Below, piece after piece: positions 35,979 through 44,497 of a stretch of 64,000 bases of DNA. The stretch covers positions 27,610-91,609 of the forward strand of contig JAEYRD010000050.1 of the NCBI GenBank assembly GCA_023435725.1. Reading direction: 5' to 3'. The DNA comes from Pseudomonadota bacterium. GTDB lineage: Bacteria; Pseudomonadota; Alphaproteobacteria; Rhizobiales; Xanthobacteraceae. The translations under genes were made by a program, and so were the position numbers. The notes under the pieces are model-generated. The model was given only the letters and a program-made list of their open reading frames with translations, was not told the DNA's origin and ran no database searches. Position 1 is the first letter of the stretch. The number at the start of each line of letters is the position of its first letter.

Positions 35979-37570
35979 GCATTACCGTCCGATTTTGCGG
36001 CGCTGCCCGCACCGTGACCGGCTCGAGCTATTTGTTCCAGACCGCCACAGGCCGCTTCCTGGTCGATTGCGGCCTGTTCCAGGGCCAGAAGACGCTCAAG
36101 GAGCTCAATTACGGCGCCTTTCCGTTCCGTCCGGCCGATGTCGACGCGGTACTGCTCACGCACGCGCATATCGACCACAGCGGATTGCTGCCGAAGCTCG
36201 TGCGCGCGGGATTCGAGGGACCGATCCTGGCAACGCGCGGCACGATCGACCTCTGCTCCTGGATGCTGCCCGACGCCGGCAACATCCAGGAATCGGAAGT
36301 CGCACAGCTCAACCGGCGCAACGCAGCGCGCGGCCGCAAGGAAGTGCAGCCGATCTACACGCAAGCCGATGCGATTGCCGCACTCCGATCGTTTCGCGCA
36401 GTCGACTATGAACGCTGGACCGACGTGATCCCGGGTGTCCGCGCACGCTACTGGAACGCCGGCCACCTGCTCGGCTCCGCCTCGATCGAGCTCGAAATCG
36501 CCGAGCAGGGTTCGACGCGTCCGCTGCGCGTGCTGCTCTCCGGCGATGTCGGGCCCGAGGCAAAGCTGCTCCAGCCCGATCCCGAAGCACCGTCCGACCT
36601 CGACTATGTCATCTCGGAATCCACCTATGGCGACCGGGTGCGTGCCGCCACGACACCCACGCTCCGCCGGCAACACCTCGCGGCCGAGGTGCGCGATGCG
36701 GCGACGGCCGGGGGGGCGCTGCTGATACCTGCCTTCGCGGTCGAGCGCACGCAGGAGTTGATCGTCGATCTCGTCGAACTGATGGAGCACAGCGAGATCC
36801 CGACCGCGCCGATTTTCCTCGACTCCCCGCTCGCGATCCGCGCCACCGAGGTGTTCCGCCGGCATGCCGCGAGCCTCGACCCGTCCGTCGATGCCGCCCG
36901 CCTGCTCAACTCGCCGCATCTGAAATTCACCGAAACGGCGGACGAGAGCAAAGCGATCATGCGGCTCAGCGGATTTCACATCATCATCGCGGCGAGCGGC
37001 ATGTGCGACGCCGGCCGCATCCGCCATCATCTGAAGCGCTGGCTCTGGAACGAGCGCGCGACCGTGCTGCTCACCGGCTTCCAGGCCAACGGCACGCTTG
37101 GCCGCTTCCTGCAGAACGGAGCCAAGGCCGTGCGGATCCAGGGCGAGGAGATCAGGGTCGCAGCGCGAATCCGCATGATCGACGAATATTCGGGCCATGC
37201 CGACGGTACCGGCATAGCCAGCTGGATCGCGGCACGCCGCCCCATCGCCCGCGGGCTGTTCCTGGTGCACGGCGAAGAAAGCGCGATCACGGGGCTTGCG
37301 GAGCGCATCGCCGAACGCATCATTCCGACAGCCAGGATCTATCAACCCGTACTGGACGACATCTACGAACTCGCCGCGCCCGAGCCGCGCGTGCTCGACG
37401 TCGATCATCGCCGCCGGCTTGCGCCGGAGGCCGTGACCCGCCTCGACTGGCACAATGAAATGTCGGAGCTCATGCTCGACATCAACGACAGAATTGGGGC
37501 GGCCGCGGACGATCGCGCCCGCGGCGTCATCATCCGAAAGCTGCGCCGCGCACTGGAGGAGACCCAGTAG
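35975..37570 (+). CDS. Metallo-beta-lactamase/beta-CASP nuclease (RNA-processing type)
   Basis: This 531-residue protein has the metallo-beta-lactamase motif THAHIDHSG with metal ligands H63, H65, D67 and H68, further motifs GHLLGSASIELE and LLSGDVG, a beta-CASP insert (ESTYGDR, IPAFAVERTQEL), and the C-terminal motifs ASGMCDAGRIRHHL and EYSGHADG of the CPSF73/Ysh1-like RNA-specificity group. It is expected to cut or trim RNA with two zinc ions in the cytoplasm. The last ~70 residues extend beyond the usual core. It is translationally coupled to the PRPP synthase gene (ATGA overlap). Confidence 0.87.
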   Translation: MSITVRFCGAARTVTGSSYLFQTATGRFLVDCGLFQGQKTLKELNYGAFPFRPADVDAVLLTHAHIDHSGLLPKLVRAGFEGPILATRGTIDLCSWMLPDAGNIQESEVAQLNRRNAARGRKEVQPIYTQADAIAALRSFRAVDYERWTDVIPGVRARYWNAGHLLGSASIELEIAEQGSTRPLRVLLSGDVGPEAKLLQPDPEAPSDLDYVISESTYGDRVRAATTPTLRRQHLAAEVRDAATAGGALLIPAFAVERTQELIVDLVELMEHSEIPTAPIFLDSPLAIRATEVFRRHAASLDPSVDAARLLNSPHLKFTETADESKAIMRLSGFHIIIAASGMCDAGRIRHHLKRWLWNERATVLLTGFQANGTLGRFLQNGAKAVRIQGEEIRVAARIRMIDEYSGHADGTGIASWIAARRPIARGLFLVHGEESAITGLAERIAERIIPTARIYQPVLDDIYELAAPEPRVLDVDHRRRLAPEAVTRLDWHNEMSELMLDINDRIGAAADDRARGVIIRKLRRALEETQ

Positions 37571-37616
37571 AGAGGCACCGGACGACGTTTGGCGGCGCAA
37601 CATCTCCGCAAACTCC

Positions 37617-37699
37617 TCATTGCGAGGAGCGAAGCGACGAGACAATCCGGAATCCCCTATCGGAAAATCTCTGGATTGCTTCGCTACGCTCGCAATGAC
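37617..37699. repeat. Dispersed inverted repeat (TCATTGCGAGGAGCGAAGCG type)
   Basis: Left arm TCATTGCGAGGAGCGAAG and right arm reading CTTCGCTACGCTCGCAATGA form a long imperfect stem with an AT-richer middle. This family is common between genes of many alphaproteobacteria. It begins 47 bases after the nuclease stop codon. Confidence 0.7.
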
Positions 37700-37715
37700 G
37701 GAGCGGCGATTGTGC

Positions 37716-38360
37716 GGCTCTTCCATTCGCATTCTCACCCGCGGACATACCTCGCGCTCTCGCGGCGGTTTTCGCCCGAGCTTTGGCCTTGGCTTTCGGC
37801 CCTTTCGAGAAAGGGCGCAGGGAAGGCCGGGCGCCGGCTGGCACCCGAAGTCCCGTGTGCGGGTTTAAAATGCGCACGGGCGGACCACAGGTGACGCCGG
37901 GACATCCCGGCCTTCCCTGCGCGGATGGTCTTAACGGTGTCCTTCGTGCTCTCCCCGGGGAGCGATGCACTATTGCCCCCGTCGCCATGCAGATGGCTGA
38001 TGCGCGCGCCCGGTCGGGCTGCAACATCACCGCAGGACTTGACGCGCAGACTCCGGGCGCCAGGACCACACGACTTCTCCGTCCGCGCACATCCTTGCTG
38101 GACCCTCCACGGCTGGCGTGCGCTCACCGTCGAGGCCATGCGAAGACACTGTCAGCATCGTGTCATATCGCGCCTGCCGCTGCTCACGGGAGTCCCGCCC
38201 TGCAGCCAGCCTTGCACGCCGAAGCCGTCGCGGCCACCGCCTCCCGGCCCGCGTCTCGTGACGATCGCGAAACGCCCCTTGTGGCGGGCCAGGATGTCTC
38301 GACCTCTACGGCAAAACAGAATTTCTGTAAATACGAATATTTTGACGAATAACGATTGAC
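37716..38360. repeat. About 0.6 kb dispersed non-coding element
   Basis: No convincing gene is found here. Phrases such as the GAAAGGGCGCAGGGAAGGCC region (37808-37827), CATCCCGGCCTTCCCTGCGC (37902-37921), GTGCTCTCCCCGGGGAGCGA (37946-37965) and the AT-rich right end (AACAGAATTTCTGTAAATAC, 38316-38335) match, from memory, a repeated intergenic element of Bradyrhizobium and Rhodopseudomonas. The element limits are approximate. Open frames inside run in several phases and look accidental. Confidence 0.4.
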
Positions 38361-38402
38361 CTAGCGCCTGCGTGTCTTGCCCGTCGGGCAACCCCACGGA
38401 TC

Positions 38403-38488
38403 GTAGCCCTGATGGAGCACAGCGAAATTCGGGACCGGGCGAAGCAGATGCAGTTACCCCGAATTTTGCTGCGCTCCATGCGGGCTCC
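38403..38488. repeat. Dispersed inverted repeat (GTAGCCCGGATGGAGC type)
   Basis: Left arm GTAGCCCTGATGGAGCACAG and right arm CTGCGCTCCATGCGGGCTC pair across a 46-base centre. A shorter copy of the same family lies at 39055-39089. Confidence 0.65.
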
Positions 38489-38589
38489 GTCGACTTTGAC
38501 GGCGATTTGAGTCCTGATATTCTTCAACACAACGTGGCTCCACGAGTCATGTTGTCAATTTCTGAACCAGATCAATTTGAAGGATTCGG

Positions 38590-39000
38590 ATGAGAAGCGC
38601 GACGCTCCTGGCTCTCAGCCTCGTGTTTGTCGGCGTCTGGTCGCAGGACAGCGCGAGAGGACAGACGTCGACTACCCCGCCGGTTTCGCTTGCTCCACCC
38701 CAGGCATCGCCGCCACGCGCAAGCGCCAAGAATTCCGGAGTTCCGCCGACCGCGACCGGCAAACCGGCTTCGGCACCTGTGATCGGCGGGTCTGCGCCCT
38801 TGCCGAATCCGGCGGCCGATTACGATGGCTTCAGCGTAGGCACCGTTGACGACAACGACACCTCAAGTCAGGTGAGGTCGCGCGCGGCAAGGGGCTCCAA
38901 GTCCAAGCTGGATACAAATGACCTCGGCGGGCAGTCATCGATCGATCGGGAAGATGAGGCGTTGAGACGAAAGCTGACGATCTGCAAAAACTGCAAATAG
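38590..39000 (+). CDS. Small secreted protein of unknown function
   Basis: This 136-residue protein has a clear signal peptide (MRSATLLALSLVFVGVWSQ, cleavage near residues 22-24), then a proline/serine/alanine-rich disordered stretch and a charged C-terminal part ending with a CxxC pair (ICKNCK). GAAGG lies 8 bases before the ATG. No family is recognised. The final cysteine pair may bind metal or form a disulfide in the periplasm. Confidence 0.6.
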   Translation: MRSATLLALSLVFVGVWSQDSARGQTSTTPPVSLAPPQASPPRASAKNSGVPPTATGKPASAPVIGGSAPLPNPAADYDGFSVGTVDDNDTSSQVRSRAARGSKSKLDTNDLGGQSSIDREDEALRRKLTICKNCK

Positions 39001-39054
39001 GACGTTTGTCAGCCGCTAGTGAGGCCGACTGCGGCCGGGGCGGCTGGCAAGCTC

Positions 39055-39089
39055 GTAGCCCGAATGGAGCGCAGCGTAATCCGGGCTAC
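39055..39089. repeat. Short palindromic repeat supplying the ATPase stop codon
   Basis: GTAGCCCGAATGGAGCGCAG through CCGGGCTAC is a compact palindrome of the same family as 38403-38488. The TAG stop of the P-type ATPase (39086-39088 on the minus strand) lies inside its right arm. Confidence 0.65.
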
Positions 39090-41596
39090 GGCCTTGAGAC
39101 AGCCAGGCGATGACGCAACGGGTATTTCGACAGTTCCAGCAACACGAGGGATACGAGCGCTGCCGCCACCGTCATGGCGAGATCATCGGCATGCAGTGGA
39201 CCAAAACGGAACAGTTCCGCGGCGGCCGGCCACGCAAGGCTTGAGGCGAGCACGGTGGTCACGAACACGACAATGATGACCAGCGTCCGGTTTGGCCGGG
39301 TGAAGGCTTCGACAAGCGATGTCGAGAACGAGCGATTGACGAAGATAAGGCTCACGATCACCAGCACCAGCGAGAAGAACGTCAAGGCGCGCACCTCATT
39401 CGCCGGCATGCCATAGGCATTCGCCGTCACCATGAGGCCGCCAGTCAGGACCAGCGCGAGCCCACCTTGAAGCGCCGACCAGACCACCAGGGATTTTGGC
39501 AGCAGCGGCTCGTCCGGCGAGCGCGGCGGCCGCCGCATCACGTCGCGCTCTTCGGTCTCGGCCTCGAAAACCAGTGAGCAGACGGGATCGATGATCATTT
39601 CGAGAAACGCGATGTGGACCGGCCCGAACAGCAACGGCATTCCGGTCAGCAGCGGCAGCAGCGCAAGCCCGGCAATCGGGATGTGGACTGCGAGGATGAA
39701 GCTCATGGCCTTGCGAAGATTGTCATAGATCCGGCGGCCGAGCCGGATCGCCTTTACGATCGAGCCGAAATCGTCGTCGAGCAGAACGATCGAGGACGCC
39801 TCGCGCGCGACGTCGGTGCCGCGCCCGCCCATGGCGATGCCGATATGGGCAGCCTTGAGCGAAGGCGCGTCGTTGACCCCGTCGCCCGTCATGGCAACGA
39901 TCTCGCCGGCGCTCTTGAGCGCGTTGACGATGCGCAGTTTCTGGGCCGGCGCAATTCGCGCGAAGACGGTTTGTCCCCGTGCCGCCTGGGCGAGCTCGGC
40001 GTCAGTCATGCCTTCGACGTCAGCCCCTGTCAGGATGCGTTCGGGATCGAGGCCTGCTCGCGTCGCGATCGCAGACGCGGTCGCGGGATAGTCGCCGGTG
40101 ATCATGACCACACGGATGCCGGCGGAACGACATTCGGCGACGGCGCCCTTGACTTCAGGCCGAAGCGGGTCGGCAAAGCCGGTCAAGCCGCAGAAGCGGA
40201 AGGAGAAGCCGCGTTGCGTCTCGGGAAGATCCCTCTCCGCGCAAATTGCCCGCGCCACGCCGAGCACGCGAAGCCCTTCCCGCGCGAGCGCGTCGACACG
40301 AGCGCGCAATTCGGCCAGCTCTTCCGCGCTCATTCCGCACAGCATGCCGATCGTCTCGGGCGCGCCCTTTGCCGCGACGACGCATTCATCACCGCTTCCA
40401 CGCCACACGTTCGACATGGCGAGGAGGTCGGGACGAAGCCCATAGCTGCGTACGAGCCGCCGGCCGGTTCCGGTACCCGCGCCGAGCGAATGCAGCGCTT
40501 TCTCCATGGGATCGAACGGCTCCGGGACGCAGGCCAGAACGCCGTTTTCGATCAACGAATTGAACGCAGGCTCAGTGCGTGCCGCGGCGTCCGGCGTGTA
40601 TTGCGTGCCATCGGGCAGCACCAATCGCGCGACCGTCATGCGATTTTCCGTCAGCGTGCCGGTCTTGTCCGTGCAGAGCACGGTTGCCGCGCCCAGCGAT
40701 TCGATGGCCGCGGCGCGCCGCGTCAGCACGCGAGCCTGCGAGATGCGCCATGCGCCCATGGCGAGGAACACCGCGAGCACGACGGGGAATTCTTCGGGAA
40801 GCATCGACATGCCGAGCGCAATGCCGGCCAGTACGCCCTCCAGCCAGCCGCCGCGGTAGAGCCCGTACAGAAGTACGGTCAACGCGATGACGAAGGCGCT
40901 GCCGATGGCAAACATCGCCACCAGCCGCGCCGTCTGCTGCTGCAGGCGCGGGGCTTCCGTCGCCAGCGAGCCGAGCGATTGTCCGATCTTGCCGATCTCG
41001 CTCCGGACTCCGGTCGCAGTGACTTCGGCCACGCCGCTGCCGCGCACCACAAGTGCGCCGGAGAACACGAACGGCTGGTCGTCGCCGCCGACGTGCGGCG
41101 CCACCGGCTCTTCGAGCGCCGGCCGCGGCTGCTTTCGGACCGGAACGGACTCGCCTGTCAGCAGCGATTCATCCAGCAGCAGATCGTCGCATTGAAGGAC
41201 CGTAGCGTCCGCCGCCACGCGATCTCCCTCGGACAGCACGATCAGGTCGCCGCGAACGACCTCGCGGCCGGGAATACGGGTGCGTTCGCCCGAGCGGACC
41301 ACGAGCGCTCGGGGGCTGGTCAGATCGCGCAACGAGTCGAGCACGCGTTCGGTGCGCGCCTCCTGCACGATGGTGATCACGATAGAGATCGATGCGAACA
41401 CGAGAAGCAGCAGCGCCTCGCCGAGATCGCCCAGAGCGAAGTAGATCAGCCCGCCTGCCAGCAGTAACAGCAGCATGGGCTCGCGCAGCACCTCGAGAAT
41501 GAGGCGCAAGATCGTTCGCTGGCCCGAGCGAGGCAGCTCATTGAAGCCTTCGGCCTTGAGCCGTGCCTGCGCTTCGGACGCGGTCAGTCCCTGCAT
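39086..41596 (-). CDS. Cation-transporting P-type ATPase (P2-like)
   Basis: This 836-residue ion pump has an N-terminal cation-ATPase domain, the TGES dephosphorylation motif (LLTGESVPV), the phosphorylation site D310 in DKTGTLTE, the hinge TGDGVNDAP and about ten transmembrane helices. The transmembrane-4 motif is MLPEEFPVV in place of the PEGLP of calcium pumps, so the ion is uncertain (Ca, Mg or Na/K-type). It starts 9 bases after the universal stress protein gene on the same strand and is very probably in its operon, under the FixK/FNR-type box. The C-terminus ends within a palindromic repeat. Confidence 0.88.
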   Translation of the reverse strand: MQGLTASEAQARLKAEGFNELPRSGQRTILRLILEVLREPMLLLLLAGGLIYFALGDLGEALLLLVFASISIVITIVQEARTERVLDSLRDLTSPRALVVRSGERTRIPGREVVRGDLIVLSEGDRVAADATVLQCDDLLLDESLLTGESVPVRKQPRPALEEPVAPHVGGDDQPFVFSGALVVRGSGVAEVTATGVRSEIGKIGQSLGSLATEAPRLQQQTARLVAMFAIGSAFVIALTVLLYGLYRGGWLEGVLAGIALGMSMLPEEFPVVLAVFLAMGAWRISQARVLTRRAAAIESLGAATVLCTDKTGTLTENRMTVARLVLPDGTQYTPDAAARTEPAFNSLIENGVLACVPEPFDPMEKALHSLGAGTGTGRRLVRSYGLRPDLLAMSNVWRGSGDECVVAAKGAPETIGMLCGMSAEELAELRARVDALAREGLRVLGVARAICAERDLPETQRGFSFRFCGLTGFADPLRPEVKGAVAECRSAGIRVVMITGDYPATASAIATRAGLDPERILTGADVEGMTDAELAQAARGQTVFARIAPAQKLRIVNALKSAGEIVAMTGDGVNDAPSLKAAHIGIAMGGRGTDVAREASSIVLLDDDFGSIVKAIRLGRRIYDNLRKAMSFILAVHIPIAGLALLPLLTGMPLLFGPVHIAFLEMIIDPVCSLVFEAETEERDVMRRPPRSPDEPLLPKSLVVWSALQGGLALVLTGGLMVTANAYGMPANEVRALTFFSLVLVIVSLIFVNRSFSTSLVEAFTRPNRTLVIIVVFVTTVLASSLAWPAAAELFRFGPLHADDLAMTVAAALVSLVLLELSKYPLRHRLAVSRP

Positions 41597-41605
41597 CGCC
41601 GGCGA

Positions 41606-42448
41606 TCAGTGCGAGAACAGCACGGGGAGCGGCGGGTTGGCAATCATGCTGCGCGTCGCGCCGCCCAGCACGAACTCGCGGAGACGCGAATGTCCGTAAG
41701 CACCCATGACCAGCAGGTCGCTGTCATGCCCGCGTGTGGCGGCCTCAAGCGTTTCGCCGATGGGGCGGCCCCGAGCGTCCACGGTCTCGAGGATCACGTC
41801 TACTCCGTGCCGGGCGAGATGCTTCGCCAATTCCGGGCCGGAGCGCGGCGTATCAATGCGCTTTTCATTGGTCACGGTGACGATGTGGACGCGCGTTGCC
41901 TTCGTCAGCAGCGGCATCGCATCGCCAATCGCGCGCGTCGCAGGACGGCTGAAATCCCAGGCCACCGTCACGGTATTGAGCGCGAAAGGCTTTCGCGGCT
42001 GACGCGGCAGCATCAGCACGGGTCGGCCCGATTCAAAGATCAGAGCCTCTGCGGTCGGCTGATCGGCGAGTTCATTCGCCTCGGCGGGAACGATGGTGAG
42101 GTCGCGGAGCCTGGCATAGTCGACCAGCATCCGGGGAAGCTCCGGGGCATGGCACCGTTCGAGGATCTGCTCGCCAAAAACTTCCTTGTCTTCTGCCATC
42201 TTCTGGAATGCGGCGAGCGCCGCCTCTGCCTGCGCCCGCCCCTTCTTGGCCTCGGCGTCGGCAAGCGCGGGCACATTCAGGAATGCCGGCGACATGAAGC
42301 TGCCCGGCACCTCGATCCTGATCTCGCAGGCGATTGCCGACAATTTGGCGCCGATGCTGCCGGCGACATCGACGGCAACTTGGACAGCCTCTGGCGGAGT
42401 ACTGTCGGGATAGCTCGCCAGGCTCAGCAACAGGTCCTTGTAGCTCAT
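41606..42448 (-). CDS. Universal stress protein (UspA family)
   Basis: This 280-residue protein has two Usp-type halves. The C-terminal half carries the nucleotide-binding motif GAYGHSRLREFVLGGATRS. The N-terminal half is degenerate. Such tandem Usp proteins are induced in low oxygen and stationary phase in many bacteria. It precedes the P-type ATPase gene by 9 bases. A TTGA-N6-TCAA box centred 92 bases before the start is well placed for FixK2-type activation. Confidence 0.88.
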   Translation of the reverse strand: MSYKDLLLSLASYPDSTPPEAVQVAVDVAGSIGAKLSAIACEIRIEVPGSFMSPAFLNVPALADAEAKKGRAQAEAALAAFQKMAEDKEVFGEQILERCHAPELPRMLVDYARLRDLTIVPAEANELADQPTAEALIFESGRPVLMLPRQPRKPFALNTVTVAWDFSRPATRAIGDAMPLLTKATRVHIVTVTNEKRIDTPRSGPELAKHLARHGVDVILETVDARGRPIGETLEAATRGHDSDLLVMGAYGHSRLREFVLGGATRSMIANPPLPVLFSH

Positions 42449-42533
42449 TCGGGTCCCCTAAAAGCAATTGCGCGATGCGGGTGCATCATCTCACCACTGC
42501 CGTCATGATGCCATGCGACGACCGGCCGCCGGC

Positions 42534-42547
42534 TTGACTTGGGTCAA
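42534..42547. promoter_or_regulatory. FixK/FNR-type box between usp and the ThDP enzyme gene
   Basis: TTGACTTGGGTCAA is a perfect TTGA-N6-TCAA dyad (CTTGAC-TTGG-GTCAAG). Placed at -41.5 it would start the usp transcript about 51 bases before its ATG. In the other direction the ThDP gene would have a leader of about 170 bases. The consensus is that of FixK2/FNR proteins that switch on genes in low oxygen. Confidence 0.6.
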
Positions 42548-42749
42548 GCTCACCCGAGAGCGGGGCAAATCGTCGCGTTCATTCGCAGGAGGCGTTTGGC
42601 CGGCGCCCGGTAACGTCGATCGGTGAGGCTGTCCTGCATGGCAGACCTACCGCATGAGCGCCGCGCCATACTTTACCCTCGCGCGAATTCCTGATCCTCT
42701 CTCCTTCAATCGGCCGGATCAACCGGCCAGGCCTGAGGAGAGAATCGCC

Positions 42750-44384
42750 ATGAAGCTCGGCGCCGCGATTGCGGAAATCATGAGGCGCGAGGGGATCGAG
42801 ATCCTCTGCGGCTATCCCGTCAATCACCTGATCGAGCACGCGGCGAAGGCCGACATCCGCCCGGTGATGGTGCGGCAGGAGCGCGTCGGAGTTCACATGG
42901 CGGACGCGATCTCGCGCGTGACGTCGGGCCGCTCGATCGGCGCGTTCTGCATGCAGCATGGGCCGGGCGCGGAGAACGCGATGGGCGGCGTCGCGCAGTG
43001 CTATGGCGAATCCGTTCCCGTTCTGGTGCTGCCGATGGGCTATCAACGGCGGCTTTCGCATGTCGAGCCGAACTTCAATTCCAGCGAGGCGATGAAGCCG
43101 TTCGCGAAGTCGTCCGAGCCGATCATCCTGGCGACTGAAGTCGCCAACATCTTCCGCCGCGCCTTCACCAAGCTGAAGAACGGCCGCGGCGGGCCCGTCA
43201 TCGTCGAGATTCCCTCCGACATGTGGAACGAAGAGGTGCCGGAGCCGCTCAACTACACGCCGGTGCTGCGCACCCGCTACGGCGCCGATCCCGTACACGT
43301 GAAGGAAGCAGCAGGCCTGCTCGTCAACGCAAAGCGTCCGGTGATCTATGCCGGCCAGGGGGTGCACTACGCGCAGGCCTGGCCGCAACTGAGACGGCTC
43401 GCGGAGCGGCTCGCCATCCCCGTGACGACCAGCCTCGGCGGCAAATCGTCGTTCCCGGAAACGCATCCGCTCTCGCTCGGCTCCGGCGGCCTCGCGGTGC
43501 CGCGCGCGGTTCCGAAGTTCCTCGCGGAAGCCGACGTCATCTTCGGCATCGGCTGCTCCTTCACCGAGACCAATTTCGGCATCGCGATGCCGAAGGGCAA
43601 GACCATCATCCATTCCACGCTCGACCCGAACCATCTCAACAAGGATGTGGAGGCGAAGATCGGCCTGGTCGGCGATGCCGGCCTTGTGCTCGATGCGCTG
43701 CTCGAGGAGATCGGCAAGACCGTCACCTCCGATCGCGACGCATCGGCGGTCGCGGCCGAGATCGCCGCCTCGCACAAGGAGTGGCTGGCGAAATGGATGC
43801 CGAAGCTCACCAGCAATGACGCGCCGCTCAGTCCCTACCGCGTGCTCTGGGACCTCCAGCACACCGTCGACATCCGCAACACCATCATCACGCACGATGC
43901 CGGCAGCCCGCGCGATCAGCTCTCGCCGTTCTGGAAATCGGTGGAACCCCTCACCTATCTCGGCTGGGGCAAGACGACGCAACTCGGCTACGGCCTCGGC
44001 CTGGCGATGGGTGCCAAGCTGGCAAAGCCCGACAAGCTCTGCATCAATGTCTGGGGCGATGCGGCAATTGGTTTTACGGGTATGGATTTCGAGACGGCGG
44101 TGCGCGAGCGCATCCCGATCATGTCGATCCTGCTCAACAATTTCTCGATGGCGATCGAATTGAAGGTCATGCCGGTCTCGACCGAAAAGTATCGCTCTAC
44201 GGACATTTCCGGCGACTATGCCGCGATGGCGCGCGCCTTCGGCGGCCATGGCGAGCGGGTGACGAAGCCGGAAGACATCATCCCGGCGATCAAGCGCGGC
44301 ATCCAGAAAACGCAGGAGGGCGTGCCAGTGCTGCTGGAGTTCATCACCAGCAAGGAAACCGAGGTGTCGCGGCCGGGCACGTGA
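42750..44384 (+). CDS. Thiamine diphosphate-dependent enzyme, acetolactate synthase-like
   Basis: This 544-residue enzyme has the three-domain ThDP fold: N-terminal PYR domain with the cofactor-activating Glu in RQERVGVHMADAISR, a central Rossmann-like domain (TTSLGGKSSFPETHPL, LGSGG), and the C-terminal PP domain with the GDAAIGFTGMDFETAV...NN motif. It decarboxylates or carboligates a 2-oxo acid. The exact substrate (acetolactate, oxalyl-CoA, benzoylformate and so on) is not clear from sequence, and no small regulatory subunit is present. GAGGAGAG precedes the ATG at 42750. It diverges from the usp operon. Confidence 0.83.
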   Translation: MKLGAAIAEIMRREGIEILCGYPVNHLIEHAAKADIRPVMVRQERVGVHMADAISRVTSGRSIGAFCMQHGPGAENAMGGVAQCYGESVPVLVLPMGYQRRLSHVEPNFNSSEAMKPFAKSSEPIILATEVANIFRRAFTKLKNGRGGPVIVEIPSDMWNEEVPEPLNYTPVLRTRYGADPVHVKEAAGLLVNAKRPVIYAGQGVHYAQAWPQLRRLAERLAIPVTTSLGGKSSFPETHPLSLGSGGLAVPRAVPKFLAEADVIFGIGCSFTETNFGIAMPKGKTIIHSTLDPNHLNKDVEAKIGLVGDAGLVLDALLEEIGKTVTSDRDASAVAAEIAASHKEWLAKWMPKLTSNDAPLSPYRVLWDLQHTVDIRNTIITHDAGSPRDQLSPFWKSVEPLTYLGWGKTTQLGYGLGLAMGAKLAKPDKLCINVWGDAAIGFTGMDFETAVRERIPIMSILLNNFSMAIELKVMPVSTEKYRSTDISGDYAAMARAFGGHGERVTKPEDIIPAIKRGIQKTQEGVPVLLEFITSKETEVSRPGT

Positions 44385-44497
44385 GACGGGCCGGGTTTCG
44401 GCGGCCAGGTTGCGGCCGCAAGCGCTGGCTCCGACCGCGGGAGATGTGATAATCCGGCTCGGTGCCCCGTACATCGCGGCACTGAGCCGGATTGCGA

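Noticed and set aside
37716..38360. Several 70-190 codon frames inside the dispersed element considered as genes
   Set aside because: Frames overlap in multiple phases on both strands, lack ribosome binding sites and are explained by GC-rich repeated non-coding DNA.
38563..38576. FixK-like sequence CTGAACCAGATCAA before the small secreted protein
   Set aside because: One mismatch in the core and only about 14 bases from the start codon, too close for an activator site.
39614..41467. Open frame of about 617 codons opposite the P-type ATPase
   Set aside because: Composition rich in Arg, His, Gln and Asp without domains; antisense to a clear ATPase.
42579..44474. Open frame of about 630 codons opposite the ThDP enzyme
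   Set aside because: Shadow frame; the plus strand carries the ThDP motifs and a good ribosome binding site.
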